Of a stretch of DNA of 64,000 bases, positions 56,321 to 64,000 are shown one piece after another. Within the stretch, counting starts at the first letter, position 1. Each line of letters opens with the position of its first letter. The notes beneath the pieces were generated by a model. The model was not told the DNA's origin, did not search any database, and saw only the letters and a program-made list of their open reading frames with translations. Source of the DNA: Alkalimonas amylolytica (GTDB lineage Bacteria > Pseudomonadota > Gammaproteobacteria > Enterobacterales > Alteromonadaceae). The stretch lies in the NCBI RefSeq assembly GCF_900107845.1, contig NZ_FNRM01000009.1, forward strand, positions 62,001 to 126,000. Reading direction: 5' to 3'. A program made the translations under genes and the position numbers.

Positions 56321-57109
56321 ATGCCCCCAATCATCAAAACACCGGAAGAAATCGAAAAAATGCGCCTGGCTGGCCGTCTGGCGGCCGAGGTGCTGGAAAT
56401 GATTGAGCCTTATGTGGTCGCTGGCGTGACTACGGACGAACTGAACAGCCGCTGCCACGATTACATCGTCAATGTGCAGCACGCCATTCCTGCCCCACTC
56501 AATTACCACGGTTTCCCAAAGTCGATTTGTACCTCGGTCAACCATGTCATCTGCCACGGCATTCCAAATGACAAACCGCTAAAAGACGGTGATATCATTA
56601 ATATCGACATCACCGTGATTAAAGACGGCTATCACGGCGATACCTCCAGGATGTTTGTGGTGGGTGAAGCCAGCATTCTGGCCGCGCGGCTGATCAAAGT
56701 AACGCAGGAAGCCATGTACCTGGGCATCCGGAAGGTGAAAGATGGTGTCCGCCTGGGCGATATTGGCCAGGTGATTCAGCAGCATGCCGAAAAACACGGT
56801 TATTCGGTGGTTCGTGAGTATTGCGGCCATGGTATTGGCGCCGAGTTTCACGAGGAGCCGCAAGTACTGCACTATGGCCGAGCCGGTACCGGTGAGGTAT
56901 TAAAAGCGGGTATGTGCCTGACCATAGAGCCGATGATCAATGCCGGTGCCCGTCACAGCAAACTGCTGAAAGACGACTGGACAGTGGTCACCAAGGATCG
57001 CAGCCTGTCGGCCCAATATGAGCATACCATCCTGGTAACAGAAACTGGCTGTGAAATTTTGACCCTGCGCAGTGACGATACCATCGACAGGATGGTTAGC
57101 GCCGAATAA
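56321..57109 (+). CDS. map: Methionine aminopeptidase, type I
   Basis: Map removes the initiator methionine from new proteins. From the ATG at 56321 it has 262 residues (E. coli 264), starting MPPIIKTPEEIEKMRLAGRL. Metal ligands lie in NIDITVIKDGYHGDTS (two Asp), EYCGHGIGAEFHEEP (His), IEPMI (Glu) and QYEHTILV (Glu). The frame opens at 56276, but that part is not family-like. It is divergent from rpsB and followed by glnD after 20 bases. Confidence 0.98.
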   Translation: MPPIIKTPEEIEKMRLAGRLAAEVLEMIEPYVVAGVTTDELNSRCHDYIVNVQHAIPAPLNYHGFPKSICTSVNHVICHGIPNDKPLKDGDIINIDITVIKDGYHGDTSRMFVVGEASILAARLIKVTQEAMYLGIRKVKDGVRLGDIGQVIQQHAEKHGYSVVREYCGHGIGAEFHEEPQVLHYGRAGTGEVLKAGMCLTIEPMINAGARHSKLLKDDWTVVTKDRSLSAQYEHTILVTETGCEILTLRSDDTIDRMVSAE

Positions 57110-57129
57110 CCCAACAGGAGCTAAAGCGC

Positions 57130-59751
57130 ATGAAAGAAGCTGTTGCTTTTCAAAAAAGCTGGCCCAGCCAGTTCAGCCTGGATGGCTACAAAAAGCATAT
57201 GGCCGAATTTCTGCGTTGGTCCGAGCTGGCTTTCGAGCAACAGTCGGTGCAAAGCCTGGTGAAAGCCAGAGCCCGCTTTATCGATCAATTGCTGGCGGCC
57301 TTGTGGCAGCACCAGGATCTGCATCAAGATAACACCCTGTGTCTGATTGCCGTGGGCGGTTACGGCCGGGGTGAACTGCATCCGTTTTCAGATATCGATC
57401 TGCTGATTTTAAGTGAGCAGCAACTCACCGCACAACAACAGGATCAACTGTCTGCTTTTATTACCCAGCTGTGGGACCTGAAGCTGGAGGTTGGCCACAG
57501 TGTCCGCACTCTGGACGAAACTCTGCAACTTGGCAAAGACGACATCACCATCGCCACTAACCTGATGGAAATGCGCCGCTTGCTCGGCAATAAAGCGCTG
57601 TATGAACGCCTACACCAGGCCATCAATGCCACGGACTTTTGGACCAGCCAACAGTTTTTTGAAGCCAAGCGCCACGAGCAGCAACAACGCCATGCCCAGT
57701 ACCATGGCACCGCCTACAATCTGGAACCCAATTTAAAAGCCAACCCAGGCGGTTTGCGTGATATTCAGACCGTGGGCTGGGTAGCCAAACGACATTTTCA
57801 GACCCGTACCATGCGCGAGCTGGTAGCCTATCAGTACCTGACCGAAGACGAATACCAGGAGCTGATGGAGTGTGAGGCTTATTTGTGGCAAATGCGTTTT
57901 GCTTTGCACCTGGAGGCCGGCCGCAACGAAAACCGGCTGCTGTTTGACTATCAACCGGCAGTAGCTGAACGGCTCGGCTTTGGTAACGATGGCAAAGCCA
58001 CCGTTGAGCGCATGATGAAACGGTTTTTCCGCACCGTACAGCGGGTCAGTGAGCTGAATGAAATGCTGTTGCAGCATTTTGAGGGCAGTATCCTGAACAA
58101 CCATCAAAGTGCTAAAGTTCAGCCGCTGGATGACAGCTTTGAGCTGCATGGTCACCTGATCAAAGCACTGGACAACAGTGTGTTTGCCCGGCGCGACAAT
58201 CTGCTGAAGTTGTTCTGGCACATTGCCAACAACTCCAACATCACCGGTATTCACTCCGATACGCTGCGTTTGCTGCGTCAGGTTCGGCGCCGCTTGATGG
58301 GCGATCTGCAGGATTACGAAGCCTGTCGCCGGTTGTTTCTGGCTCTGATGCGTCACCCACGTGGCATGGATACCTCCATCACCCTGATGCACAAATACGG
58401 CATTCTGGCGGCTTACCTGCCGCAGTGGCGCAATATTGTTGGCCAGATGCAATTTGATCTCTTCCATGCCTACACCGTGGATGAGCACACCCACCGCTTG
58501 CTGAAGAACCTGTACCGCTATACTCTGCCGGAATACGACAACGAATTCCCGCTGTGCTCGGATATCGTACGGCGGATGGAAAAACCCGAGCTGCTGTTTC
58601 TGGCCGGTATTTTTCACGACATTGCCAAAGGACGTGGTGGCGATCACTCCGAGCTCGGTGCCATGGATGCCAAAGAGTTCTGCCGGCTGCACAAACTCAG
58701 TGACTTTGACAGTAAGCTGATCAGCTGGCTGGTCGAGCAGCACCTGCTGATGTCGGTCACCGCTCAGCGCAAAGACATTCACGATCCGCAGGTTGTCACC
58801 GAATTTGCTGAAAAAGTACGGGATGAAACCCGGCTCAATTACCTGTACTGCCTGACGCTGGCGGATATTCGTGCCACCAACGACAACCTTTGGAACGACT
58901 GGAAAGGCTCCTTACTGCGTGATTTGTATCTGTCGACACAGAAAGCCTTTCGCCGCGGCCTGGAAAAACCGATGGATATGCGCGATCAAATCCGCGAGAA
59001 CCAGGCCGAAGCTCTGCGACTGCTGCAGCGCCAGGCCTTTACCAAAACCGAGATCCAGCATTTGTGGAGCCGGATCAAAGCCGATTACTTTATTCGCTAC
59101 AACCCCAAGCAAATTGTCTGGCACTGCGAGCATATACTGCGCCACAAAGAGCCAAAGCAACCGCTGGTGCTGGTCAGTAAAGCTCCGATCCGAGGCAGCA
59201 CCCAGGTGTTTGTTTATACGCCGGATCAACCCAATTTGTTCGCCCGACTGGTCTCGGCGCTTGATAGCAAGAAAGTTGCCATTTTCGATGCTCAGATCAT
59301 GACCAACAAAGACGGCTATGTGATGGATACCTTTGTGGTGCTGGAGCAAAATGGCCAGCCTGTCACCTCGCCGTCACGGGTGCAGAGCATCAAACGCTCG
59401 CTGGAGCAGGCCATTGCCGGTAAAGTGGAGCCCCAACGTCATTCGAAACTGTCCCGCCAGATGCGCCAGTTCAATGTACCGCCAAAAGTCAGCTTTTTAC
59501 CGGGCAACAGCAAAAACCGCACCATGGTAGAAATTGCCGCGCTGGATGCACCCGGCCTGCTAGCCCGCATTGGTGATGTGTTTCAGCAATGCGCCATTCA
59601 GATCCACGCTGCCAAAATCACCACCTTGGGTGAGCGGGCAGAAGATTTTTTCATGGTCTCAACGGCAGAAGATACCGCCCTTGATTTTGACCAACAAAGC
59701 CAGTTGAAACGGACTTTGATTGACCATTTAACTCACGTAACAGAAGGTTGA
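57130..59751 (+). CDS. glnD: Bifunctional uridylyltransferase/uridylyl-removing enzyme GlnD
   Basis: GlnD senses glutamine and adds or removes UMP on PII, the main nitrogen signal. The 873-residue protein (E. coli 890) has the nucleotidyltransferase motif GGYGRGE at 76-82 with D88 and D90. The HD hydrolase domain lies near 490 (GIFHDIAKGRGGDHSELG). Two C-terminal ACT domains follow (about 690-770 and 800-870; PGLLARIGDVFQQC). An AGGAG ribosome site lies 9 bases before the ATG. PII (glnB) is not in the window. Confidence 0.98.
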   Translation: MKEAVAFQKSWPSQFSLDGYKKHMAEFLRWSELAFEQQSVQSLVKARARFIDQLLAALWQHQDLHQDNTLCLIAVGGYGRGELHPFSDIDLLILSEQQLTAQQQDQLSAFITQLWDLKLEVGHSVRTLDETLQLGKDDITIATNLMEMRRLLGNKALYERLHQAINATDFWTSQQFFEAKRHEQQQRHAQYHGTAYNLEPNLKANPGGLRDIQTVGWVAKRHFQTRTMRELVAYQYLTEDEYQELMECEAYLWQMRFALHLEAGRNENRLLFDYQPAVAERLGFGNDGKATVERMMKRFFRTVQRVSELNEMLLQHFEGSILNNHQSAKVQPLDDSFELHGHLIKALDNSVFARRDNLLKLFWHIANNSNITGIHSDTLRLLRQVRRRLMGDLQDYEACRRLFLALMRHPRGMDTSITLMHKYGILAAYLPQWRNIVGQMQFDLFHAYTVDEHTHRLLKNLYRYTLPEYDNEFPLCSDIVRRMEKPELLFLAGIFHDIAKGRGGDHSELGAMDAKEFCRLHKLSDFDSKLISWLVEQHLLMSVTAQRKDIHDPQVVTEFAEKVRDETRLNYLYCLTLADIRATNDNLWNDWKGSLLRDLYLSTQKAFRRGLEKPMDMRDQIRENQAEALRLLQRQAFTKTEIQHLWSRIKADYFIRYNPKQIVWHCEHILRHKEPKQPLVLVSKAPIRGSTQVFVYTPDQPNLFARLVSALDSKKVAIFDAQIMTNKDGYVMDTFVVLEQNGQPVTSPSRVQSIKRSLEQAIAGKVEPQRHSKLSRQMRQFNVPPKVSFLPGNSKNRTMVEIAALDAPGLLARIGDVFQQCAIQIHAAKITTLGERAEDFFMVSTAEDTALDFDQQSQLKRTLIDHLTHVTEG

Positions 59752-59760
59752 TAACCCAAG

Positions 59761-60585
59761 ATGGCAGATTTAAAAACCATTATTGAACAAGCATTTGAGC
59801 AGCGCGACTCCATCACGCCCAGCACCGTTTCGGCCGAATACAGAGCGGCGATTGAAGCAGCGCTGGAGCTTTTAGACAGCGGCAAAGCCCGGGTGGCCGA
59901 AAAGCTGGCTGGCGAATGGGTGGTGCATCAGTGGTTAAAAAAGGCCGTCTTACTGTCGTTTCGTATCAATGACAATGCAGTGCTGGATGGCGGTGAAACC
60001 AAATTCTACGACAAGGTACCGATGAAGTACGCCGGTTACGATGCGGCCCGCTTTGCCGCTGAAGGTGTGCGGGTAGTACCACCTGCCGCGGTGCGTAAAG
60101 GCAGCTACATTGCCAAGAACGCCGTGCTGATGCCATCCTACGTTAATATTGGCGCCTATGTTGGCGAAGGCACCATGGTCGATACCTGGGCTACGGTAGG
60201 CTCTTGCGCACAAATCGGTAAAAACGTGCATTTATCCGGTGGCGTTGGGATCGGGGGTGTACTGGAGCCGCTGCAGGCCAACCCAACCATCATTGAAGAC
60301 AACTGTTTTATCGGTGCCCGCTCTGAAGTGGTAGAAGGGGTGATTGTTGAAGAAGGCGCCGTGCTGTCGATGGGCGTGTACATCAGCCAAAGCACCCGTA
60401 TTTATGACCGTGAAACCGGTGAAGTCACTTATGGCCGGGTACCAGCCGGTGCTGTGGTCGTGCCAGGCAGCCTACCGAGCAAAGACGGCAGCCATAGCCT
60501 CTATGCCGCTATTATTGTTAAGAAAGTCGATGCCCAGACCCGCGCTAAGGTCGGTATCAATGCACTGCTGCGCAACGTAGAATAA
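59761..60585 (+). CDS. dapD: 2,3,4,5-tetrahydropyridine-2,6-dicarboxylate N-succinyltransferase
   Basis: DapD succinylates tetrahydrodipicolinate in lysine and diaminopimelate synthesis. The 274-residue length equals that of E. coli. A helical N-terminal domain precedes a left-handed beta helix ([48 protein letters not shown]). It starts 9 bases after the glnD stop and ends the map-glnD-dapD unit. Confidence 0.98.
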   Translation: MADLKTIIEQAFEQRDSITPSTVSAEYRAAIEAALELLDSGKARVAEKLAGEWVVHQWLKKAVLLSFRINDNAVLDGGETKFYDKVPMKYAGYDAARFAAEGVRVVPPAAVRKGSYIAKNAVLMPSYVNIGAYVGEGTMVDTWATVGSCAQIGKNVHLSGGVGIGGVLEPLQANPTIIEDNCFIGARSEVVEGVIVEEGAVLSMGVYISQSTRIYDRETGEVTYGRVPAGAVVVPGSLPSKDGSHSLYAAIIVKKVDAQTRAKVGINALLRNVE

Positions 60586-60620
60586 AAACGCAGCGCAAAC
60601 ATGCCGTGCAAAGCACACAA

Positions 60621-60646
60621 TAAAGGCCAGTGATTGCTGGCCTTTA
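60621..60646. terminator. Hairpin terminator after dapD
   Basis: TAAAGGCCAG and CTGGCCTTTA form a perfect 10-base stem around a six-base loop. It lies 35 bases past dapD and 24 bases past the stop of the convergent yqcA, so it can serve both. Confidence 0.75.
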
Positions 60647-60669
60647 TGCTAACTGTTTTTCAGAACAAA

Positions 60670-61119
60670 CTAGCCGCGTGCTGGAAAGTGCGCTTCCAGC
60701 CAGGGCAGTGCCTCCGTCTCCGGCTCCAGCGTTTCGCAGGCATCGATCCACAGCGGCTCGGCCAGCGGTTTGCCCTGCAGCTCCTGCAACAGCTCATAAA
60801 ACTGCTTACCAGCCCCACAAAAATTGTCGTAGCTGCTATCGCCCAAGCCAATCACCGCCATGATTTTATCGGTCAAAAGCGGAAAGCGATCCCGGGCATC
60901 GATGAAAAATGGCAAGGCATTGTCCGGAATATCGCCCTGGCCTGTGGTGGAACTTATCACCAGCCAGACATCTGGATCTTCTGCCAACACCGCATCCAGC
61001 TTGGGTTCGGGGTGTAAACTACACAGGTAGCCACGCCCGCTAAGTAACTGCTCGGCCTGCTCAGCAAGATACTGAGCACCGCCATAGACAGTGCCCACAA
61101 TAATGGCAATACGGTTCAT
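60670..61119 (-). CDS. yqcA: Flavodoxin YqcA
   Basis: This 149-residue protein is a flavodoxin of the YqcA/MioC group. It binds FMN through the phosphate loop GTVYGGAQ at about 9-16 and the STTGQGDIPDNALPFF and LGDSSYDNFCGAGKQF loops. Its ATG overlaps the truC stop by 4 bases. The yqcC-truC-yqcA order is the same as in E. coli. The electron partner is not known; a role in tRNA modification is suggested only by context. Confidence 0.94.
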   Translation of the reverse strand: MNRIAIIVGTVYGGAQYLAEQAEQLLSGRGYLCSLHPEPKLDAVLAEDPDVWLVISSTTGQGDIPDNALPFFIDARDRFPLLTDKIMAVIGLGDSSYDNFCGAGKQFYELLQELQGKPLAEPLWIDACETLEPETEALPWLEAHFPARG

Positions 61120-61919
61120 GCTTGCTCCTTGTAAAGTGTCGCCAGCGCCTGGCGATAAAAGCTTTCATCTTCGGGCCAACCCAGTTGCTGCAGCAAAGGC
61201 TGCCATTCGTTCAGGCTGGCCTCAATGGTCAATCTTGTACCGCTAACAGGGTGAGTTAGGATCAGTTGTTTCGCCATCAACAGTAAGCGCGCGCAATCAA
61301 GATGCTCGCGAAACAAACGGTTATGCTTGCCATCACCATGGCTGGTATCGCCAATAATAGGATGGCGCAAATGCGCCAGATGGCGCCGCAACTGGTGTTT
61401 TCGCCCGGTTCGGGGCGATAGCGCCACCAGGCTATAACGCGCCGCCGGATAGCGACTGACGGGGATTGGCAGCTCCACCTTGGTCAGTGGCAGGTAATCG
61501 GTTACTGCAGCTTGCGCGTCCTTATCCGAATTGCTGAATTTATCGGCGATTTTATCCTGCTGCTCTTTTAAGGGGTAATCCAGCGTACCGCCTTGCTGCA
61601 AATAACCACGCACCACAGCCAGGTAGCCTTTGTGCCAATGCTGATTGGCATTTTGCTCGCTCAGCAGCCTGGCCACCTCACTGGATAAGGCAAACAGCAA
61701 GACGCCCGAGGTAGGCCGGTCCAGTCGATGCACCGGAAACACATGCTGGCCCAGTTGGTCACGCAGCGTCTGCATCACAAAGCGCGTTTCGTGCTTATCC
61801 AAAAAAGAGCGATGCACCAGCATACCGGCAGGCTTGTCTACCGCCACCAGCCATTCATCCTGATACAAAATGGTCAGCTCGGTAATATCGGGCGTCTCAA
61901 TCAGTCTGGAAGCAGGCAT
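61116..61919 (-). CDS. truC: tRNA pseudouridine(65) synthase TruC
   Basis: TruC makes pseudouridine at position 65 of some tRNAs. From the ATG at 61919 it has 267 residues (E. coli 260). The catalytic Asp lies in HRLDRPTSG. Other family segments are ILYQDEWLVAVDKPAGMLVH and GRKHQLRRHLAHLRHPIIGD. A longer frame opens at 62081 but crosses yqcC in another frame and has no family features. The chosen ATG overlaps the yqcC end by 23 bases. Confidence 0.95.
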   Translation of the reverse strand: MPASRLIETPDITELTILYQDEWLVAVDKPAGMLVHRSFLDKHETRFVMQTLRDQLGQHVFPVHRLDRPTSGVLLFALSSEVARLLSEQNANQHWHKGYLAVVRGYLQQGGTLDYPLKEQQDKIADKFSNSDKDAQAAVTDYLPLTKVELPIPVSRYPAARYSLVALSPRTGRKHQLRRHLAHLRHPIIGDTSHGDGKHNRLFREHLDCARLLLMAKQLILTHPVSGTRLTIEASLNEWQPLLQQLGWPEDESFYRQALATLYKEQA

Positions 61920-62217
61920 CAAAGCGTCCAATCCAGTACAACAATAAACGGGTATCCTGGGGATACTTGGCCAGCGTTTCTTCAGCCATCGGCAAAATAC
62001 CCACTTTCTCGGGCAGAGGATGCCCGCCATCCAACAAGGCCTGCATGCGTGGCAGCAACACAAATTGCAACCAGTGCTCAAAGGGCATGGTATCGCAACA
62101 AAAAGGCGCCGTGCTTGCCAGAGCCTCAGGGCTTGGGGGTACCGGACTCCATAACTCTAGCGCTTTTAGCTCAGCTTTAATTTCCTGCAGCGCAGCAACA
62201 ATCCGCTGTGACATCAC
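61897..62217 (-). CDS. yqcC: YqcC family protein (DUF446)
   Basis: This 106-residue helical protein matches YqcC of E. coli (DUF446). Family features are the N-terminal LQEIKAELKALELW, FCCDTMPFEHWLQFVLLPRM and the LLLYWIGRFDACF C-terminus. Its function is unknown. It is the first gene of the yqcC-truC-yqcA operon. Confidence 0.93.
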   Translation of the reverse strand: MMSQRIVAALQEIKAELKALELWSPVPPSPEALASTAPFCCDTMPFEHWLQFVLLPRMQALLDGGHPLPEKVGILPMAEETLAKYPQDTRLLLYWIGRFDACFQTD

Positions 62218-62347
62218 AACTCCTGAGGCAATTGATTCAGGCTGGATCTTAACATAACTTTTCTGCCACCGGCATCAGCGCTTGTCGGTTGTCAGTCGCT
62301 GCTTTTGTCAGTACCATAAGCCCAGTATTTGATTCTGGATCTTATCG

Positions 62348-62665
62348 ATGGCCACCACCTGGCTGATAATTGGCTTACTATTGGTTTGTTATCTCTTCTG
62401 GCTGCAGCGCAAGCAAGACGAGCGTGCTATTGTGCTGGCCAGGCACCTGTGTAAAAAACATCAGTTGCAGTACCTGGATTGTGGCAGACTCCATCACAAG
62501 CTAGAGCGCCGTCAGGGCCAGCTGCGTTGGCTGACCCATTATGGCGTTGATTTTAGTAGTGATGGTGAGAGCCGCTACCAGGGTACTTTGAGTTTATCTG
62601 GCTTGCAGTATGCGGCTTTTGATTTACCAGCCTATCGCCTACCGGACAACTTCCCTACTCATTGA
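62348..62665 (+). CDS. DUF3301 family membrane-anchored protein
   Basis: This 105-residue protein has one N-terminal membrane helix (WLIIGLLLVCYLFWLQ, about 5-20). A positive segment follows, then a DUF3301 domain (HCKKHQLQYLD-like stretch; GDLLSRYQGTLSLSGLQYAAF-like strands, residues about 35-100). It is divergent from yqcC, 130 bases away. DUF3301 genes lie near yqcC-truC in Vibrionaceae as well. Function unknown. Confidence 0.85.
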   Translation: MATTWLIIGLLLVCYLFWLQRKQDERAIVLARHLCKKHQLQYLDCGRLHHKLERRQGQLRWLTHYGVDFSSDGESRYQGTLSLSGLQYAAFDLPAYRLPDNFPTH

Positions 62666-62675
62666 ACGTTGAACA

Positions 62676-63311
62676 TCAGGTCTGTGCTTGCTTTGGCCGG
62701 AACAGCAACTTACCCTGCACCGTGTTAAAACTAAGTTCTGTCACTGTTTGATAGGCATCACCACCAAAGAACGGCAGGTATTTTTCCAGCGTGACAAAAA
62801 CCCCCACGCCCGAAGACTCACTATCCTGATCAACCAGTTGATCCACCGCTCGCAGCAAATGATGGCCGAGGCCGAGCTGCTGATGCCTGGGGGATACCGC
62901 AATAAAAGCCAGCATATGGTAATCCTTGGCTGGCATGGCCGCGTGAATACGCTCTTCTTTTTCCAGCAATTGCCGGGTAGAAACATAACCTGCCGTAAGC
63001 AGCATCTTCAGTCGCCAGTGCCAGTATCGATGACCACCCAGGCCGGAGTTGGCTTTCACCAGGCAAGCCACACCGATTAATTGCTCTGCCTGGAACAGCC
63101 CGATGATGGTTTGACTACTTTGCCAAAAGGCACTCAGTTCTTCGCGAATGGCCGCCCGTAGTTTTTTTTCATAGTCGGCTTTTTCAGCCTGGAAGATGGT
63201 CATAAAAAGCGGATCATCATGGTAAGACTGATACAAGATGGAAGCAGCAATATTTAGTTCCTGTCCTTCCAGTTCACGCATCAGCAAGTGATTCAATTGT
63301 TCAACCGACAT
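62676..63311 (-). CDS. GNAT family N-acetyltransferase
   Basis: From the ATG at 63311 this is a 211-residue GNAT protein; the frame opens at 63362, but AGGGA lies 5 bases before the chosen ATG. The acetyl-CoA loop is in LAFIAVSPRHQQLGLGHHLL, a Q/R-x2-G-x-G/A type motif near residue 135. The C-terminal part (GVGVFVTLEKYLPFFGGDAY) fits the family. The substrate is unknown. It is convergent with the DUF3301 gene, with 10 bases between stops. Confidence 0.9.
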   Translation of the reverse strand: MSVEQLNHLLMRELEGQELNIAASILYQSYHDDPLFMTIFQAEKADYEKKLRAAIREELSAFWQSSQTIIGLFQAEQLIGVACLVKANSGLGGHRYWHWRLKMLLTAGYVSTRQLLEKEERIHAAMPAKDYHMLAFIAVSPRHQQLGLGHHLLRAVDQLVDQDSESSGVGVFVTLEKYLPFFGGDAYQTVTELSFNTVQGKLLFRPKQAQT

Positions 63312-63386
63312 AACATCCCTAATTCTTATTATGATTGTTTTTCCACCACCATAGCAGGGCAATTAGTAATTGCCAATCTACTTTAA

Positions 63387-63441
63387 TATACCCAAGTGAC
63401 CTCAAGAGGCGAGTTTCAGAGCTTGAGGTTAATTGGGTATA
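63387..63441. repeat. Long imperfect inverted repeat upstream of the DUF2789 gene
   Basis: TATACCCAAGTGACCTCAAG (63387-63406) and CTTGAGGTTAATTGGGTATA (63422-63441) are complementary at 18 of 20 positions around a 15-base loop. One of the two mismatches is a G-U pair in RNA. It lies in the 170-base divergent gap between the acetyltransferase and DUF2789 genes. Confidence 0.85.
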
Positions 63442-63481
63442 CGCTACCCTTAAGGCAAGGTTGTTTCACAGGAGACGTTTT

Positions 63482-63712
63482 ATGGATACATCAACTCATA
63501 GCCTGGCCACTTTGTTTGCCCAGCTCGGGCTGGATAACGATCAAGCAGCAATTGATGCTTTTATTGCCCAGCATCGCTTGGCCGAGCATGTCCCGCTGGA
63601 GAAAGCGCCATTCTGGAGCCCTGGTCAGGCCAGCTTTATTGCCGAGTCGTTAAAGGAAGATGCGGATTGGTCTGAAGTGATTGATGAGTTAAATGCATTG
63701 CTGCGCAAGTAG
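63482..63712 (+). CDS. DUF2789 family protein
   Basis: This 76-residue acidic helical protein matches DUF2789. It starts MDTSTHSLATLFAQLGLDN and ends DWSEVIDELNALLRK; the segment APFWSPGQASFIAESLKEDA is typical. The frame opens at 63335, but AGGAGA lies 7 bases before the ATG at 63482. Function unknown. A hairpin terminator follows directly. Confidence 0.9.
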   Translation: MDTSTHSLATLFAQLGLDNDQAAIDAFIAQHRLAEHVPLEKAPFWSPGQASFIAESLKEDADWSEVIDELNALLRK

Positions 63713-63733
63713 AGCCAGAGCTATGCTCTGGCT
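63713..63733. terminator. Hairpin between the DUF2789 and DUF3192 genes
   Basis: AGCCAGAGC and GCTCTGGCT pair perfectly around a TAT loop, directly after the DUF2789 stop and 17 bases past the end of the convergent gene. The U-tract is weak. Confidence 0.6.
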
Positions 63734-63749
63734 GTTGCATCTCGTGGCT

Positions 63750-64000
63750 TTATAGCTGAGCGTACGCTTTATCGCCCCAACCACTCAAGCGGCCGTTGCT
63801 AAAAATAAGCGGGGTGCATTCGTCTTTGGTGGTCATGCCATCGCTGCGTCTGTGGTGGGTGCGATAGAACAACACCTGCACAGAGGTATCCCCCTGCTGA
63901 AAAGCTTCAGTAAAATCTGGCGATCCCAGATCTTGCATCACTTGCACCAGTGAGGTCCCCGTTGTTAACTGGTTAATGTAACTGCGATTGGCTTTTTGGG
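63750..64000 (-). CDS. DUF3192 family protein (5' partial)
   Basis: The frame is open to the right window edge; the residues before the GTG at 63947 (QKANRSYINQLTTGTSLVQV) continue the family, so the start lies outside. About 83 residues are visible. DUF3192 features are the G-x-S/T-x2-Q-V repeat, LGSPDFTEAF, VQVLFYRTHHRRSDG and TTKDECTPLIF. Full members begin with a lipoprotein signal, which is not visible here. The family resembles SmpA/BamE-like outer membrane lipoproteins in layout. Function unknown. Confidence 0.88.
   Translation of the reverse strand, partial: QKANRSYINQLTTGTSLVQVMQDLGSPDFTEAFQQGDTSVQVLFYRTHHRRSDGMTTKDECTPLIFSNGRLSGWGDKAYAQL

Noticed and set aside
57733-58782. 349-codon open frame on the minus strand inside glnD
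   Set aside because: It lies wholly opposite the HD and linker region of a clearly coding glnD, has low-complexity Gln/His/Val content and no family features; it is a mirror of codon bias.

Overview
The window is an almost gap-free stretch of a gammaproteobacterial chromosome. Gene content and order (apt-dnaX-ybaB-recR-htpG-adk; rpsB-tsf-pyrH-frr-uppS-cdsA-dxr-rseP-bamA-skp-lpxD-fabZ-lpxA-lpxB-rnhB-dnaE-accA; map-glnD-dapD; yqcC-truC-yqcA) match the Enterobacterales/Vibrionales/Alteromonadales core. Large TonB receptors, a SapC-family protein, DUF3014, DUF3192, DUF3301, DUF2789 and many signalling proteins point to an aquatic Alteromonadales or Rheinheimera/Alishewanella-like genome. That placement is inference from content, not from a search. 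I see no insertion sequence, integrase, prophage, CRISPR array or tRNA.

Layout: 1-4.5 kb, stationary-phase operon prkA (5' end cut by the window edge)-yeaH-spoVR. 4.5-6.5 kb, a two-gene signalling unit (receiver-CheC-like protein and PAS-diguanylate cyclase). 6.6-7.2 kb, an exported thiol peroxidase. 7.3-14.1 kb, the adk/htpG/recR/ybaB/dnaX/apt block, with a clear heat-shock promoter for htpG, a complete -1 frameshift cassette inside dnaX, and an unlisted 39-codon membrane peptide gene upstream of apt. 14.3-24.3 kb, an accessory region: a DksA/TraR-like zinc finger protein behind an FNR/CRP-like site, a TPR-oxygenase, a SapC-family protein, a methyltransferase and two related TonB receptors. 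24.5-30 kb, the dinG-TSUP-priC-deacetylase operon converging on tryptophan 2,3-dioxygenase. 30-35.6 kb, a ComFB protein, the 4.5S RNA gene, a chemoreceptor, DUF3014, a patatin and a second diguanylate cyclase. 35.6-56 kb, tilS, accA, dnaE and the envelope/translation superoperon. 56.3-60.6 kb, map-glnD-dapD. 60.6-64 kb, yqcC-truC-yqcA and small conserved proteins, ending in a DUF3192 gene cut by the right edge.

How it works together: the centre is housekeeping (replication, lipid A and outer membrane assembly, isoprenoid and phospholipid precursors, translation). The most informative signals are regulatory: the dnaX tau/gamma frameshift, the sigma-32 promoter of htpG, matching GCGCGCC discriminators at rpsB and ffs, and matching promoters on the two TonB receptor genes. 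No clearly new defence or mobile system was found. The less explained pieces are the receiver-CheC/GGDEF pair, the 39-aa peptide, the DinG with a changed iron-sulfur cysteine pattern, the SapC/oxygenase/TonB neighbourhood and a long inverted repeat near 63.4 kb.
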